Below, piece after piece: positions 7,434 through 16,070 of a stretch of DNA of 64,000 nt. A model generated the notes under the pieces. The model ran no database searches and was not told the origin of the DNA. It worked only from the letters and a program-made list of their open reading frames with translations. This DNA is from Alkalibacter saccharofermentans DSM 14828 (GTDB taxonomy: Bacteria; Bacillota; Clostridia; Eubacteriales; Alkalibacteraceae). The stretch lies in contig NZ_FQTU01000010.1 in the NCBI RefSeq assembly GCF_900128885.1, positions 16,360 through 80,359 on the forward strand, given 5' to 3'. The stretch's first letter is position 1; every line of letters begins with the position of its first letter. A program made the translations under genes and the position numbers.

Positions 7434-8762
7434 AAAATGAAAAAACAACGAGGTTATTGTAAAGTAGGTGATCAGCACTAAAGCGTCCAATATGGTGCTG
7501 ATCATGGGATTAGCCATAATGGCAGGATCCAGTCCGATTCTTTTCGCAAACATAGGTAGGGCGCTTCCTATAAGCTTTGCCAACGTAATTGTGGCAATCA
7601 GCGTAAGGCTGACTACAAACGAAAGCAAAAATGTATAATTGCCAATTATGTACATCCTGATGAAGTTCAAAAATGCCAGGCTCAGGCCGATTAGAAAGCT
7701 TACTCTCAACTCTTTCCATATAATGCTGAAAAGATCTCTGAATTCTACGTCGCCGACAGCTATGGAACGGACCATCAAAGTTGAGGCTTGAGCCCCTGCA
7801 TTTCCGCTGGTGCCCATAAGCATGGGGATATTTGCGCTTAATATTGCCATGCTGGCAATTAAAGCTTGGTAGTGTTCCATTATAGCGCTTGTAAATGTTG
7901 CCGAAATCATCAATACTGCCAACCAAGGAAAACGCTTCTTAAATAAACCTGCAACAGTGGATTCGAGATAGCTTTCCTCGGAAATCTGCATACCAGCCAT
8001 CATATGAAAATCCTTTGTGGTTTCTTCTTCCATTACATCCATTATATCATCAACTGTTATGATGCCTACAAGTCTGTTCTCAGAATCAACTACCGGCATT
8101 GCCAAAAGATCATATTTTAAGAACTTATCCGCAACATCCTCTTGATTGTCGTGGGTTTCGACGCTTATGAATTCTTTATTCATTATAGCTTCCACCTTTG
8201 AGTCTTCTGAGGATAGTATCAGCTCTTTAAGGGATATTATACCCTCTAACTTTCTTTCGTTGTCTGTAACGTAACAGGTGTATATGGTTTCTTTGTCAAC
8301 GCCAATTTTTCTGATTCGATTGATAGCTTCTCTGACGGTCATGCGCTTTTTCAAGTCCACAAATTCTATGGTCATTATGCTTCCGGCGGAATATTCAGGG
8401 TAGTTGAGGAATTGATTTATGAGCCTTCGTTCATTTTCGGGAGTGTTTTGCAATATTTTTTTTACGAGATTCGCAGGAATCTCCTCCAAATAGTCTATCT
8501 TGTCATCAAAATTCAGCTCGTTGACAAGCTCCTTAAGTTCATCCTCATTAATGAGCTGAGAAAATTCAACTTGATATGAGGGCTCCATATGTGAAAAAAC
8601 CTCCACAGCCAGATCCTTTGGAAGAAGTCTAAAAATCAGGAGGCTTTCCTTTTGGCTGACTTCTGCCATTGCTTCTGCAATATCGGGAGCATGAAGGGTA
8701 GAAATATGAATTCTTAAATCCTTGAATTTTTTCTCTTTAAGAAGTTCCAACAGCTTCTTCAT
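7431..8762 (-). CDS. mgtE: Magnesium transporter MgtE
   Basis: The 443-residue product has the full MgtE layout. An N-terminal superhelical domain (residues about 1-120) is followed by two CBS domains (about 125-245; YPEYSAGSIMT and DLLAMPVVDSENRLVGIIT). The C-terminal part has five transmembrane helices, with the pore signature NAGAQAST and GLDPAIMANP at the end. It is a Mg2+ channel/transporter whose CBS domains close the pore when internal Mg2+ is high. I place the start at ATG 8762, eight bases after the AGGAGG complement at 8771-8776; a GTG at 8771 would leave no room for the ribosome site. No M-box riboswitch fits in the short divergent region. Confidence 0.95.
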   Translation of the reverse strand: MKKLLELLKEKKFKDLRIHISTLHAPDIAEAMAEVSQKESLLIFRLLPKDLAVEVFSHMEPSYQVEFSQLINEDELKELVNELNFDDKIDYLEEIPANLVKKILQNTPENERRLINQFLNYPEYSAGSIMTIEFVDLKKRMTVREAINRIRKIGVDKETIYTCYVTDNERKLEGIISLKELILSSEDSKVEAIMNKEFISVETHDNQEDVADKFLKYDLLAMPVVDSENRLVGIITVDDIMDVMEEETTKDFHMMAGMQISEESYLESTVAGLFKKRFPWLAVLMISATFTSAIMEHYQALIASMAILSANIPMLMGTSGNAGAQASTLMVRSIAVGDVEFRDLFSIIWKELRVSFLIGLSLAFLNFIRMYIIGNYTFLLSFVVSLTLIATITLAKLIGSALPMFAKRIGLDPAIMANPMISTILDALVLITYFTITSLFFHF

Positions 8763-8805
8763 TATAAACACCTCCTGTAATGTCTATACCCATATAGTAA
8801 TAAGT

Positions 8806-8894
8806 GACACTGAAGTCAACGTATCTATTATAATTATTATATATTAAGATATCAACTAAAAAGACACGATAACGACACAAGAATAGGTTATAAT
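8806..8894 (+). promoter_or_regulatory. Promoter region of the two-component operon with GACAC repeats
   Basis: A TATAAT box lies at 8889-8894 without a good -35 box. GACAC occurs at 8806-8810, 8863-8867 and 8874-8878; the last two start 11 bases apart, one helical turn, just upstream of the -10 element. OmpR-family regulators often bind direct repeats at this spacing, so autoregulation is plausible but unproven. Confidence 0.45.
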
Positions 8895-8924
8895 ATAATC
8901 AAAAGTCAACTATAGGGTGATTTT

Positions 8925-9587
8925 ATGAAAAAAATATTTGTGGTCGAAGATGAGGAAAACCTAAGGAATCTGATAGAAGCCTATCTGGTAAAAGAAGGCT
9001 TTATGGTGGTTACTGCTCAAAATGGTCTTGAAGCTGTAGAAAAGTGGAGGGACTCCTTGGCGGATATAATAATTATGGATATTATGATGCCCGGCCTTGA
9101 CGGATATGAAGTGCTGGATTACATAAGGAAGGACAGCAAGGTTCCGGTTGTTTTTCTTACCGCAAAAAGAGAACTTGAAGATAAGATAAAGGGTTTTGAA
9201 ACAGGCGCAGATGATTATCTAGTAAAGCCCTTTAGCATGAAAGAACTGGTAATGAGGACCAAAGCCATACTTAAAAGATCAGGAAACCAGGAAGATTATC
9301 TCCAGACATACGGAGAACTGACTATAGATCTGATTAAAATGGAAGCTAGAGTCAGTGGAGAGTTAATCGAGCTTTCCCGTAAAGAATATGAGCTTTTAGC
9401 ATACCTGGCAAAAAACATAAATATACCCATTAGTAGGGGCAAGCTCCTTGACGGGCTCTGGGGAATAGATTTTGAAGGTGATGACAGGGTTGTGGATACA
9501 GCAATAAAAAGGCTAAGAAAAAAACTGGGAGCAGCTGAAGGTTATATCAAGACAGTGAGAGGTTTAGGCTATAAATTTGAGGTGTGA
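8925..9587 (+). CDS. OmpR/PhoB-family response regulator
   Basis: The 220-residue protein has a receiver domain (residues about 1-115) with the acidic pair in VVEDEENL, the phospho-acceptor Asp in IIMDIMMPGLDG (near 51), Thr in FLTAK and Lys in LVKPFS. A C-terminal winged-helix DNA-binding domain follows (about 128-220; LSRKEYELLAYLA and DTAIKRLRKKL, ending RGLGYKFEV). It is the partner of the histidine kinase encoded next, which starts three bases after its stop. The target genes are not visible; GACAC repeats in its own promoter suggest autoregulation. Confidence 0.95.
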   Translation: MKKIFVVEDEENLRNLIEAYLVKEGFMVVTAQNGLEAVEKWRDSLADIIIMDIMMPGLDGYEVLDYIRKDSKVPVVFLTAKRELEDKIKGFETGADDYLVKPFSMKELVMRTKAILKRSGNQEDYLQTYGELTIDLIKMEARVSGELIELSRKEYELLAYLAKNINIPISRGKLLDGLWGIDFEGDDRVVDTAIKRLRKKLGAAEGYIKTVRGLGYKFEV

Positions 9588-9589
9588 CG

Positions 9590-10999
9590 ATGAAAAAAAG
9601 CATTTTTAACAGAATATTCATTTACATGGCTATACTGATCCTTATTATTTCCGGATTCATCGTGTTTATGGTGGAGTTCTTTCTTGATGATTTTTATTAT
9701 ATGACTCAGGAAAATTCCTTGAGAGAAACAGCAGAGGAAATTCAGGAATTATATGATGAAAACAATGCCGATATCGAGGATATCCTAAAGACTTACTCAT
9801 TAAGCTTGGGGATGACTGTTGAAATAGTCACAGATAGAGGAACTGTTCTGTACTCTGGAAGCGTGTCTGGAGGGTCAGGGAATATGAGGCACATGATGAA
9901 TATGATGATGGGGCAGGGTAGGTTTTACAGGATGAATGCAAATGACTCGTCTGTGGAGCAAGACTGGCTTATCTTCAATCAAGAATTAAGTGATGGCAAC
10001 TATTTAGTGATTAGGACTGGATATGAGTCTTTTCAAAGGGCGATTGAGGCGTTGAAGAGTTTTATGATGTATCTCATCTTGCCGGTTTTGATACTGTCTA
10101 TTGCCGTTATATATCCGTTGTCTAAGGGTATATCAAAACCGTTGGTAGAACTTAATAAAGTGGCCCAGAGGATGAAAAAGCTTGATTTTAAAGCTAAATA
10201 CAGCGTAAGGTCCCAAGATGAAACAGGACAGTTGGGGCAAACATTAAACGAATTGATGGTAAAACTTGAAGATACCATCAGGCAGTTAACGGAAGAGCTT
10301 GAAAAAGAAAAAAACCTAGACAAGATGAGAAGGGAATTTGTCGCAAGGGTTTCCCATGAAATACAGACGCCGCTTACTGTAATAGAGGGTTATATTGAAG
10401 CAATCGAAGACAAGGTGTATGCAAACGAAAAGGACAGGGATAATGCGTTGAGGGTAATATCCTTAGAGGCTGATAAGATCAGCAAGATGACTCAAGATCT
10501 TTTGGATTTGTCTCAGCTTGAATCTGGAAGCTATAAACTGGTAAAAAGAAAATTCAATTATTCCGATCTTGTCAGGCAGGTTCATGAAAAATACTCAAAC
10601 CAGAAGAGGGATTCAAACGTAGAATTCAGGCTGGTTGCAGATGAAGGCTGTGAGTATCATATTGATGGAGATGAATTCAGATTGGAACAGGTTTTGAACA
10701 ATCTGTTAAACAACGCATTCAATCACGTCAGGCAGGGCGGCAGAGTAATTTTATCGGTTGAGCACAATGGAGGAATCATAACAACCGGGGTATTCAATGA
10801 AGGGGAAAAGATAAACGAAAATGAACTGGATTACATCTGGGAGAGCTTTTTCAAGGGAGACAAGAGGAAAGGTAAAAAAGGTGTCGGTTTGGGACTTTCA
10901 ATAGCCAAGAACATAATAAGCCTTCACGATGGAAAGTACAAAGCTGAGAACAGAAACGATGGTGTATGCTTTAGTTTTGATTTACATGAAAGCAAATGA
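9590..10999 (+). CDS. Membrane sensor histidine kinase
   Basis: The protein has 469 residues when started at ATG 9590, five bases after GAGGTG; a GTG at 9584 would put the site inside the gene. Order of parts: transmembrane helix (about 8-30), an extracytoplasmic sensor region of about 130 residues with a Met-rich run (MRHMMNMMMGQGRFYRMN), a second helix (about 157-177), HAMP, a HisKA dimerisation helix with the phospho-acceptor His in RVSHEIQTPLT, and a HATPase with N box NNLLNNAFNHV and G box KGVGLGLSIAKN. The Met-rich loop might bind a soft metal such as copper, but this is only a hint. It pairs with the response regulator just upstream. Confidence 0.93.
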   Translation: MKKSIFNRIFIYMAILILIISGFIVFMVEFFLDDFYYMTQENSLRETAEEIQELYDENNADIEDILKTYSLSLGMTVEIVTDRGTVLYSGSVSGGSGNMRHMMNMMMGQGRFYRMNANDSSVEQDWLIFNQELSDGNYLVIRTGYESFQRAIEALKSFMMYLILPVLILSIAVIYPLSKGISKPLVELNKVAQRMKKLDFKAKYSVRSQDETGQLGQTLNELMVKLEDTIRQLTEELEKEKNLDKMRREFVARVSHEIQTPLTVIEGYIEAIEDKVYANEKDRDNALRVISLEADKISKMTQDLLDLSQLESGSYKLVKRKFNYSDLVRQVHEKYSNQKRDSNVEFRLVADEGCEYHIDGDEFRLEQVLNNLLNNAFNHVRQGGRVILSVEHNGGIITTGVFNEGEKINENELDYIWESFFKGDKRKGKKGVGLGLSIAKNIISLHDGKYKAENRNDGVCFSFDLHESK

Positions 11000-11074
11000 A
11001 TCTAACGTATAATTGATGATTTACAAGAAGAAGATTTTCATGTAAAATGTATATGTGTTTTCAACTTAATATTA

Positions 11075-11300
11075 AAAGGTAACGATGAAGAGGAGTATAA
11101 AAGACCGGGCTACAGAGAGGAGAATCCAAGGCTGTGAGATTTTCCGTCAAAGGCTTTTAGAAGGTAGCTTCTGAACCGCCTTGCTGAACATATAGTAAGC
11201 AAGGACGCAAATGCGTTAAAATTGGAGTTGGGTTATAAACCAATTAGGGTGGAACCGCGGTAGATATCGTCCCTTGCTGATTAGCAGGGGATTTTTTTTT
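11075..11300 (+). promoter_or_regulatory. T-box leader with terminator, upstream of valS
   Basis: All T-box parts are visible. The base of stem I (GATGAAGAGGAGTA, 11085-11098) pairs with AGAAGGTAGCTTCT (11160-11173), and AGAGAGG stands in the apical part. A stem II/III region follows (CCTTGCT/AGCAAGG and ACGCAAATGCGT). The T-box AGGGTGGAACCGCGG lies at 11246-11260, and the terminator CCCTTGCT...AGCAGGGG plus T-run at 11271-11300. Uncharged tRNA binding would favour the antiterminator and valS expression. The specifier loop reads GAAGGTAGC: GGT (Gly) if the codon follows GAA directly, GTA (Val, 11164-11166) if shifted by one. The TGGA element matches a tRNA with discriminator U, unlike the tRNA-Val in this window (discriminator A). 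Confidence 0.93.
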
Positions 11301-11327
11301 GAAATAATATGTAAACAGGAGGAAAAA

Positions 11328-13976
11328 ATGAACAAAAAGCAATTATCTAAATCTTATGATCCTATCGAATTCGAAGATGAAATTTATGAAAACTGGGAAA
11401 GACGGGGCTATTTCAAACCGGAAGCGAACAATGACGGCAAGCCCTACACAATAGTGATGCCTCCTCCTAATATAACAGGACAGCTTCATCTGGGACACGC
11501 CTTTGATGGAACTCTACAGGATATCATTATCAGATGGAAAAGAATGCAGGGGTTCAGCGCTTTGTGGCTTCCGGGAACAGACCATGCGAGTATAGCTACA
11601 GAAGTCAAGGTAGTTGAAAAAATTAAAGAAGATGAAGGAAAAACAAAGGAAGAGCTTGGCAGAGAGGAGTTTTTAAACAGAGCCTGGGACTGGGCCGTGG
11701 TTTATAAAAAAAGAATAGTGGATCAGTTCAAAAAGCTGGGCGCTTCATGCGATTGGGACCGGGAGAGGTTTACCATGGATGAGGGCTGCAGCGAGGCGGT
11801 TGTGGAAACTTTTGTACGGCTATATGGCAAGGGGCTTGTCTATAGGGGAAACAGAATAATAAATTGGTGTCCTGACTGCAAGACTGCACTTTCCGACGCC
11901 GAGGTGGAGTACAGTGAAAAAAGCGGAAACCTTTATCACTTGAGATATCCTCTAGAAAGTGGCGACAAATATTTGGTCGTAGCAACGACGAGACCGGAGA
12001 CCATGTTGGGAGATAGCGGAGTGGCCGTGAATCCCAACGATGAAAGATACAAGGACTTGATAGGCAAAAATGTAATACTGCCTCTTATGAACAGGAAAAT
12101 CCCAATAATCGCTGACGATTACGTTGATATGGAGTTTGGGACAGGTGCAGTTAAAATGACTCCTGCTCATGATCCAAATGACTTTGAGGTCGGCTTAAGA
12201 CACAACCTGGACCAGATTAGAGTCCTTGACGACTCTGGAATCATGAATGAGCATGCAGGAGATTACAAGGGTCTTGAAAGATACGAAGCGAGAAAGAAAG
12301 TCTTAGAAGATCTTAAGGCTTTAGGGCTTATCGAGAAAATCCAAGAGCATGTGCATAATGTGGGAGCCTGTTACAGATGCGACACTGTAGTTGAGCCTAT
12401 TATATCAAGGCAATGGTTTGTAAGCATGGAGCCACTTGCTAAGCCTGCAATAGATGTGGTAAGGGATGGAAAAACGAAATTCGTGCCTGAAAGATTCAGC
12501 AAGATTTACTTCAACTGGATGGAAAACATAAAAGATTGGTGCATATCCAGGCAGCTGTGGTGGGGACATAGGATTCCCGCATATTATTGTGACGATTGCA
12601 ACGAGGTCATGGTTTCCAAAGATGAAGTTACTTCTTGTGGCAAATGCGGGTCGGGAAATGTTAGGCAGGATGAAGATGTGCTTGATACATGGTTTAGCTC
12701 TGCACTTTGGCCATTTTCAACTTTAGGATGGCCGGAAAACACTGAAGACCTTAATAAATTCTATCCAAATAATCTTCTTGTCACAGGATTCGACATTATT
12801 TTCTTTTGGGTAGCAAGAATGATCTTTTCAGGAATCGAACAGATGGGGGAGACTCCTTTCAGTGATGTGTATATTCACGGATTGATCAGGGATGCGCAAG
12901 GGAGAAAGATGAGCAAATCTCTTGGCAATGGAGTAGATCCCTTGGAAGTTATTGAAAAATACGGAGCGGACCCGCTTAGATTTACTATAGTGACAGGAAA
13001 TGCGGCAGGCAACGATATAAGATGGCACGATGAGAAGGTTATAGCTAACAGAAACTTTGCCAATAAAATCTGGAATGCTTCGAAATTTGTCATAATGAAT
13101 ACAGAAAATGACGTCATTTTAGAAATAGCTGACGTAAAAGATGATTTGTTGTCCATGGACAAGTGGATTTTGAGCAGACTGAATCAAATAACAAGAGAAG
13201 TAAATGAAAATATGGAAAAATACGAACTGGGAATAGCAGCTCAAAAATTATATGATTTTTTATGGAACGAGTATTGTGACTGGTATATCGAACTCGTAAA
13301 AAGCAGGTTGTACGGTGATGACGATTCTAAAAAAGCTGCTCAGGCTACATTGAAGCATGTGCTAAAAACCTCATTGAAACTGCTGCACCCATTTATGCCA
13401 TTTATAACGGAAAAACTGTTTTTGGCTATACAGGATGAGGAAGAAACAGTAATGTTGTCTAGATGGCCTGAATGGAAGGAAGACCACTGTTATAACGCAG
13501 AAGAAAGCGAGATAGGGTTTGTTATGGATGCAATAAGAGCTGTAAGAAACATAAAGGCAGAGCTTAATGTTCCTCCCTCAAAGAAGGTCAGCATATTTGT
13601 AGTTCCATTTGACAGCAAGATAGAAGAGATAATCATAAAAAATGAATCCTATATAAAAAATCTTGCCAACGGATCTAGCGTAAAAGCAGTGGGGAAAGAT
13701 CATGGATTGGAAAATGCCACTGCGGCATTGATCGATGGCGCCGAAATCATGATTCCTTTGGATGAACTTGTAGACAAGGAAAAGGAGCTTGAAAGACTGA
13801 ATAAGGAAAAAGATAATCTGGCTAAAGAAATAGACAGAGTTGTCAAAAAACTTTCAAATGAAGGCTTTATAAAAAAAGCTCCAGAAAAGGTTGTAGAAGA
13901 AGAAAAGGCAAAACAGGAAAAGTATCAAAAGATGTATGACAATGTTTTGGAAATGATCAAAAAATATGAAAACTAA
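11328..13976 (+). CDS. valS: Valyl-tRNA synthetase
   Basis: The 882-residue enzyme charges tRNA-Val. The class I motifs are PNITGQLHLGHA (HIGH-type, near residue 45) and GRKMSKSLGNG (KMSKS, nt about 12900-12930). The editing domain follows the family pattern (VATTRPETMLGDSGVAVNP, GTGAVKMTPAHD), two CxxC zinc-like pairs are present (WCPDCK; YYCDDCNE with CGKCG), and the C-terminus ends in the ValRS coiled-coil arm (about 810-882). I place the start at ATG 11328, after AGGAGG at 11317-11322; an upstream in-frame extension would run into the T-box terminator. It is controlled by the T-box leader and ends before a strong bidirectional terminator. Confidence 0.97.
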   Translation: MNKKQLSKSYDPIEFEDEIYENWERRGYFKPEANNDGKPYTIVMPPPNITGQLHLGHAFDGTLQDIIIRWKRMQGFSALWLPGTDHASIATEVKVVEKIKEDEGKTKEELGREEFLNRAWDWAVVYKKRIVDQFKKLGASCDWDRERFTMDEGCSEAVVETFVRLYGKGLVYRGNRIINWCPDCKTALSDAEVEYSEKSGNLYHLRYPLESGDKYLVVATTRPETMLGDSGVAVNPNDERYKDLIGKNVILPLMNRKIPIIADDYVDMEFGTGAVKMTPAHDPNDFEVGLRHNLDQIRVLDDSGIMNEHAGDYKGLERYEARKKVLEDLKALGLIEKIQEHVHNVGACYRCDTVVEPIISRQWFVSMEPLAKPAIDVVRDGKTKFVPERFSKIYFNWMENIKDWCISRQLWWGHRIPAYYCDDCNEVMVSKDEVTSCGKCGSGNVRQDEDVLDTWFSSALWPFSTLGWPENTEDLNKFYPNNLLVTGFDIIFFWVARMIFSGIEQMGETPFSDVYIHGLIRDAQGRKMSKSLGNGVDPLEVIEKYGADPLRFTIVTGNAAGNDIRWHDEKVIANRNFANKIWNASKFVIMNTENDVILEIADVKDDLLSMDKWILSRLNQITREVNENMEKYELGIAAQKLYDFLWNEYCDWYIELVKSRLYGDDDSKKAAQATLKHVLKTSLKLLHPFMPFITEKLFLAIQDEEETVMLSRWPEWKEDHCYNAEESEIGFVMDAIRAVRNIKAELNVPPSKKVSIFVVPFDSKIEEIIIKNESYIKNLANGSSVKAVGKDHGLENATAALIDGAEIMIPLDELVDKEKELERLNKEKDNLAKEIDRVVKKLSNEGFIKKAPEKVVEEEKAKQEKYQKMYDNVLEMIKKYEN

Positions 13977-14011
13977 GATTCGATGATATCCAAAGGTAAA
14001 AGGGAGGCAAT

Positions 14012-14038
14012 AAAAAAACAGCTTAGGCTGTTTTTTTT
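14012..14038. terminator. Bidirectional terminator between valS and the DUF4364 gene
   Basis: A-rich flank, ACAGC (14018-14022) pairing with GCTGT (14027-14031), then eight T residues; symmetrical on the opposite strand. Confidence 0.85.
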
Positions 14039-14573
14039 ACTCCTTTATCAAGGAGTCGATTATATCGGTATAAATATTTTGTCCCTTAGACTCCCAATTT
14101 GAACATATATACTTGGCCTGGGTTTTGCTGGGGACATTAAGGGATATGGATATCAGAGAAACATCATTTTCCATTAATCTAAGGCTGACATCAAACTCGC
14201 CGTCTCCGGTAAGCTTATAAGTGGCCAGATTTTTTACCTGCCTTAAAACTTTATCCTTGTTTTGGCGGATGAATATGTCTAATATCTCCTTTATGAATAA
14301 AGGTATCCTGTCAGAAAATAGAGACAGGGTTTCCCTACCTTTTTCAGAAATAGAAAAATAGTCTATATCGCTGTCATTCATCTTGTATAGAAATTCATCA
14401 TCTAATAGGCTATTGATTAAAAACTGTATATCAAAGTAACTGATTTGAACGTTTTCCAATACGATTTGGCTAATTTGTTCCTTGTTTACCGGAACCTTGA
14501 ATTGGTCCAGTGCATATAATATAATTAGTTTATTCTCAAGTATGTTTTCTGAGTCAAAATACAATTGGTACAC
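14037..14573 (-). CDS. DUF4364 family protein
   Basis: The 178-residue protein matches my recollection of the DUF4364 family, conserved in Clostridia and often near valS or folC. The N-terminal half (about 10-90) looks like a winged helix (LENKLIILYALDQFKVPVNKEQI, then YFDIQFLINSLLDDEFLY and FSISEKGRETL). The C-terminal half is a mixed alpha/beta domain with a strand-rich GDGEFDVSLRL segment. A DNA-binding or transcriptional role is possible but unproven. Start is uncertain: GTG 14573 overlaps the best ribosome site (AGGTG, 14576-14572), while TTG 14564 lies at good distance from it and would shorten the protein by three residues. It is divergent from the QueG-like gene. Confidence 0.75.
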   Translation of the reverse strand: MYQLYFDSENILENKLIILYALDQFKVPVNKEQISQIVLENVQISYFDIQFLINSLLDDEFLYKMNDSDIDYFSISEKGRETLSLFSDRIPLFIKEILDIFIRQNKDKVLRQVKNLATYKLTGDGEFDVSLRLMENDVSLISISLNVPSKTQAKYICSNWESKGQNIYTDIIDSLIKE

Positions 14574-14644
14574 CTACTTTCTGTTTATATTATAACAGAA
14601 AAGGGTGACTCATATAAGTGCAAAATACGATAAGGAGCAATAAA

Positions 14645-15322
14645 ATGACTGATAATCTGATAAGCTATATAGAATCTTTGGGAGTATCTAGACTGGGTTT
14701 CTTTGGTGCAAAAAGCGTAGTGCCAAATAATTGGAAAGAGCTTGAATATGGGATATCATTTTCGATTAAATTGTCGGAGCCTATAGTTGATGACATAAAA
14801 AGCGGTCCTTCGAAGACTTACTTTGCCCATTACAGAAGCGTCAACTACCATATAAACGAGGTCTCACTCAAAATAGTGCTATATCTACAAAAAATGGGGT
14901 TTAAAGCTGTGCCCATACCAGCATCACAAACTGTAAGCGAGAAAAATGAAATCAGTGGAGTTTTTCAACACAGAACGGCGGCCACTTTGTCCGGCCTGGG
15001 ATGGGTAGGGAAAAGCGGCATGTTCATAGACGACAAGCTTGGTCCCTCTGTGAGATTGGGGACGATTTTTACCAATATGAAGCTACCTTCGGCATCTCCG
15101 GTCAGATCAGGTGGGTGTGGATCGTGCAGGATATGCGTTGAAAGCTGCCCGGCAATGGCTATAGAAGGAAAAGAGTGGAAAGCTGGAATGGAAAGAAACG
15201 AGCTATATGACGCAAGGGCATGCAGCGATTACATGAAGGAAGCTTACAAAGACATAGGAAGGGGAGTCGTATGCGGCATTTGTATGAGCATTTGTCCCAA
15301 AAACCATACAAGCAACAAATGA
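14645..15322 (+). CDS. QueG-like 4Fe-4S protein (short)
   Basis: The 225-residue protein (ATG 14645, seven bases after AAGGAG) resembles epoxyqueuosine reductase. It has the segment FQHRTAATLSGLGWVGKSG followed by a two-cluster ferredoxin domain, CGSCRICVESCP and CGICMSICP. True QueG is about 300-380 residues and reduces epoxyqueuosine in tRNA with cobalamin. This shorter version lacks the HEAT-like C-terminus and part of the N-terminal region, so it belongs to the shorter QueG-like Fe-S group common in Clostridia, whose function is unknown. It is followed by a DUF975 gene after 28 bases. No queuosine genes are nearby. Confidence 0.75.
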   Translation: MTDNLISYIESLGVSRLGFFGAKSVVPNNWKELEYGISFSIKLSEPIVDDIKSGPSKTYFAHYRSVNYHINEVSLKIVLYLQKMGFKAVPIPASQTVSEKNEISGVFQHRTAATLSGLGWVGKSGMFIDDKLGPSVRLGTIFTNMKLPSASPVRSGGCGSCRICVESCPAMAIEGKEWKAGMERNELYDARACSDYMKEAYKDIGRGVVCGICMSICPKNHTSNK

Positions 15323-15350
15323 CACATAAATATTAACGGGAGATGATTTT

Positions 15351-16028
15351 ATGGAATTTAATTCAACTGATCAAATGAAAAATATGGGAATATTGAGAAT
15401 GAGGAAAAATTGGCTTAATTCTGTAGCTGTTTTGATCATCAGTTTTTTTATATTAAGCTCGATATCATTCATAGATGGTTATTTTCAAGTCATGCACGAA
15501 ATTTTTGGAACACAGGCTCGAAACCTTACCAGTCTTGCTGGGATTCAATCGATAATATTTACAGGGCCAATATCCTATGGAGTAGCTTTGTTTTTTCTGA
15601 ATGCAGCAAGAGGCAATGAGGGGGAAATAGTCCATGTTTTTACCGGGTTCAAGAGGTTTGGAACGACGTTTCTCTGTGGCCTTATGCAAACTATATTCAT
15701 AGTGCTTTGGAGCTTGCTTTTCATAATTCCGGGAATTATAGCAGCTATCAATTATTCCATGGCATATTATCTGTTGGCGGATTATAAAAGCCTATCTGCA
15801 ATGGATGCTCTGTCTATGAGCAAGGACATTATGAAAGGTCACAAGGGAAGGTATTTTAACTTGCTTATGAGCTTTGTGGGATGGTTTGTTTTTTCAGCAG
15901 TGACATTGGGGCTGGGTTACGTTTACGTCATGCCTTATTTCAACAACACAATTGCTGTTTTTTATCAGGATTTAATAAACGGAACAGATACTGACCTAAT
16001 TAGAAAGTACGCCGGAGATGTTCAATAG
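15351..16028 (+). CDS. DUF975 family membrane protein
   Basis: The 225-residue integral membrane protein matches the DUF975 pattern. A short N-terminal LRMRKNW segment precedes helices at about 24-43, 60-80 and 105-135. The latter contains the family-typical LWSLLFIIPGIIAAINYSMA. The cytoplasmic loop LSAMDALSMSKDIMKGHK follows, then a last pair of helices near 165-195. The function of the family is unknown; it may take part in membrane organisation. It lies 28 bases after the QueG-like gene with a GGGAG site and ends at a very strong terminator. Confidence 0.82.
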   Translation: MEFNSTDQMKNMGILRMRKNWLNSVAVLIISFFILSSISFIDGYFQVMHEIFGTQARNLTSLAGIQSIIFTGPISYGVALFFLNAARGNEGEIVHVFTGFKRFGTTFLCGLMQTIFIVLWSLLFIIPGIIAAINYSMAYYLLADYKSLSAMDALSMSKDIMKGHKGRYFNLLMSFVGWFVFSAVTLGLGYVYVMPYFNNTIAVFYQDLINGTDTDLIRKYAGDVQ

Positions 16029-16036
16029 AAAATGAA

Positions 16037-16070
16037 AACTGCCTGGAGCAGATGCTCCAGGCAGTTTTTT
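16037..16070. terminator. Strong bidirectional terminator between DUF975 gene and lysC
   Basis: AACTGCCTGGAGCA pairs perfectly with TGCTCCAGGCAGTT around a two-base loop, followed by a T-run; A residues on the other side allow use from both directions. Confidence 0.95.

Noticed and set aside
7510..7926. Open frame of 138 codons on the minus strand
   Set aside because: It is a shifted frame within mgtE, whose membrane domain is intact in the main frame.
8763..8924. M-box magnesium riboswitch before mgtE
   Set aside because: The divergent region is only about 160 bases and shows none of the M-box core sequences.
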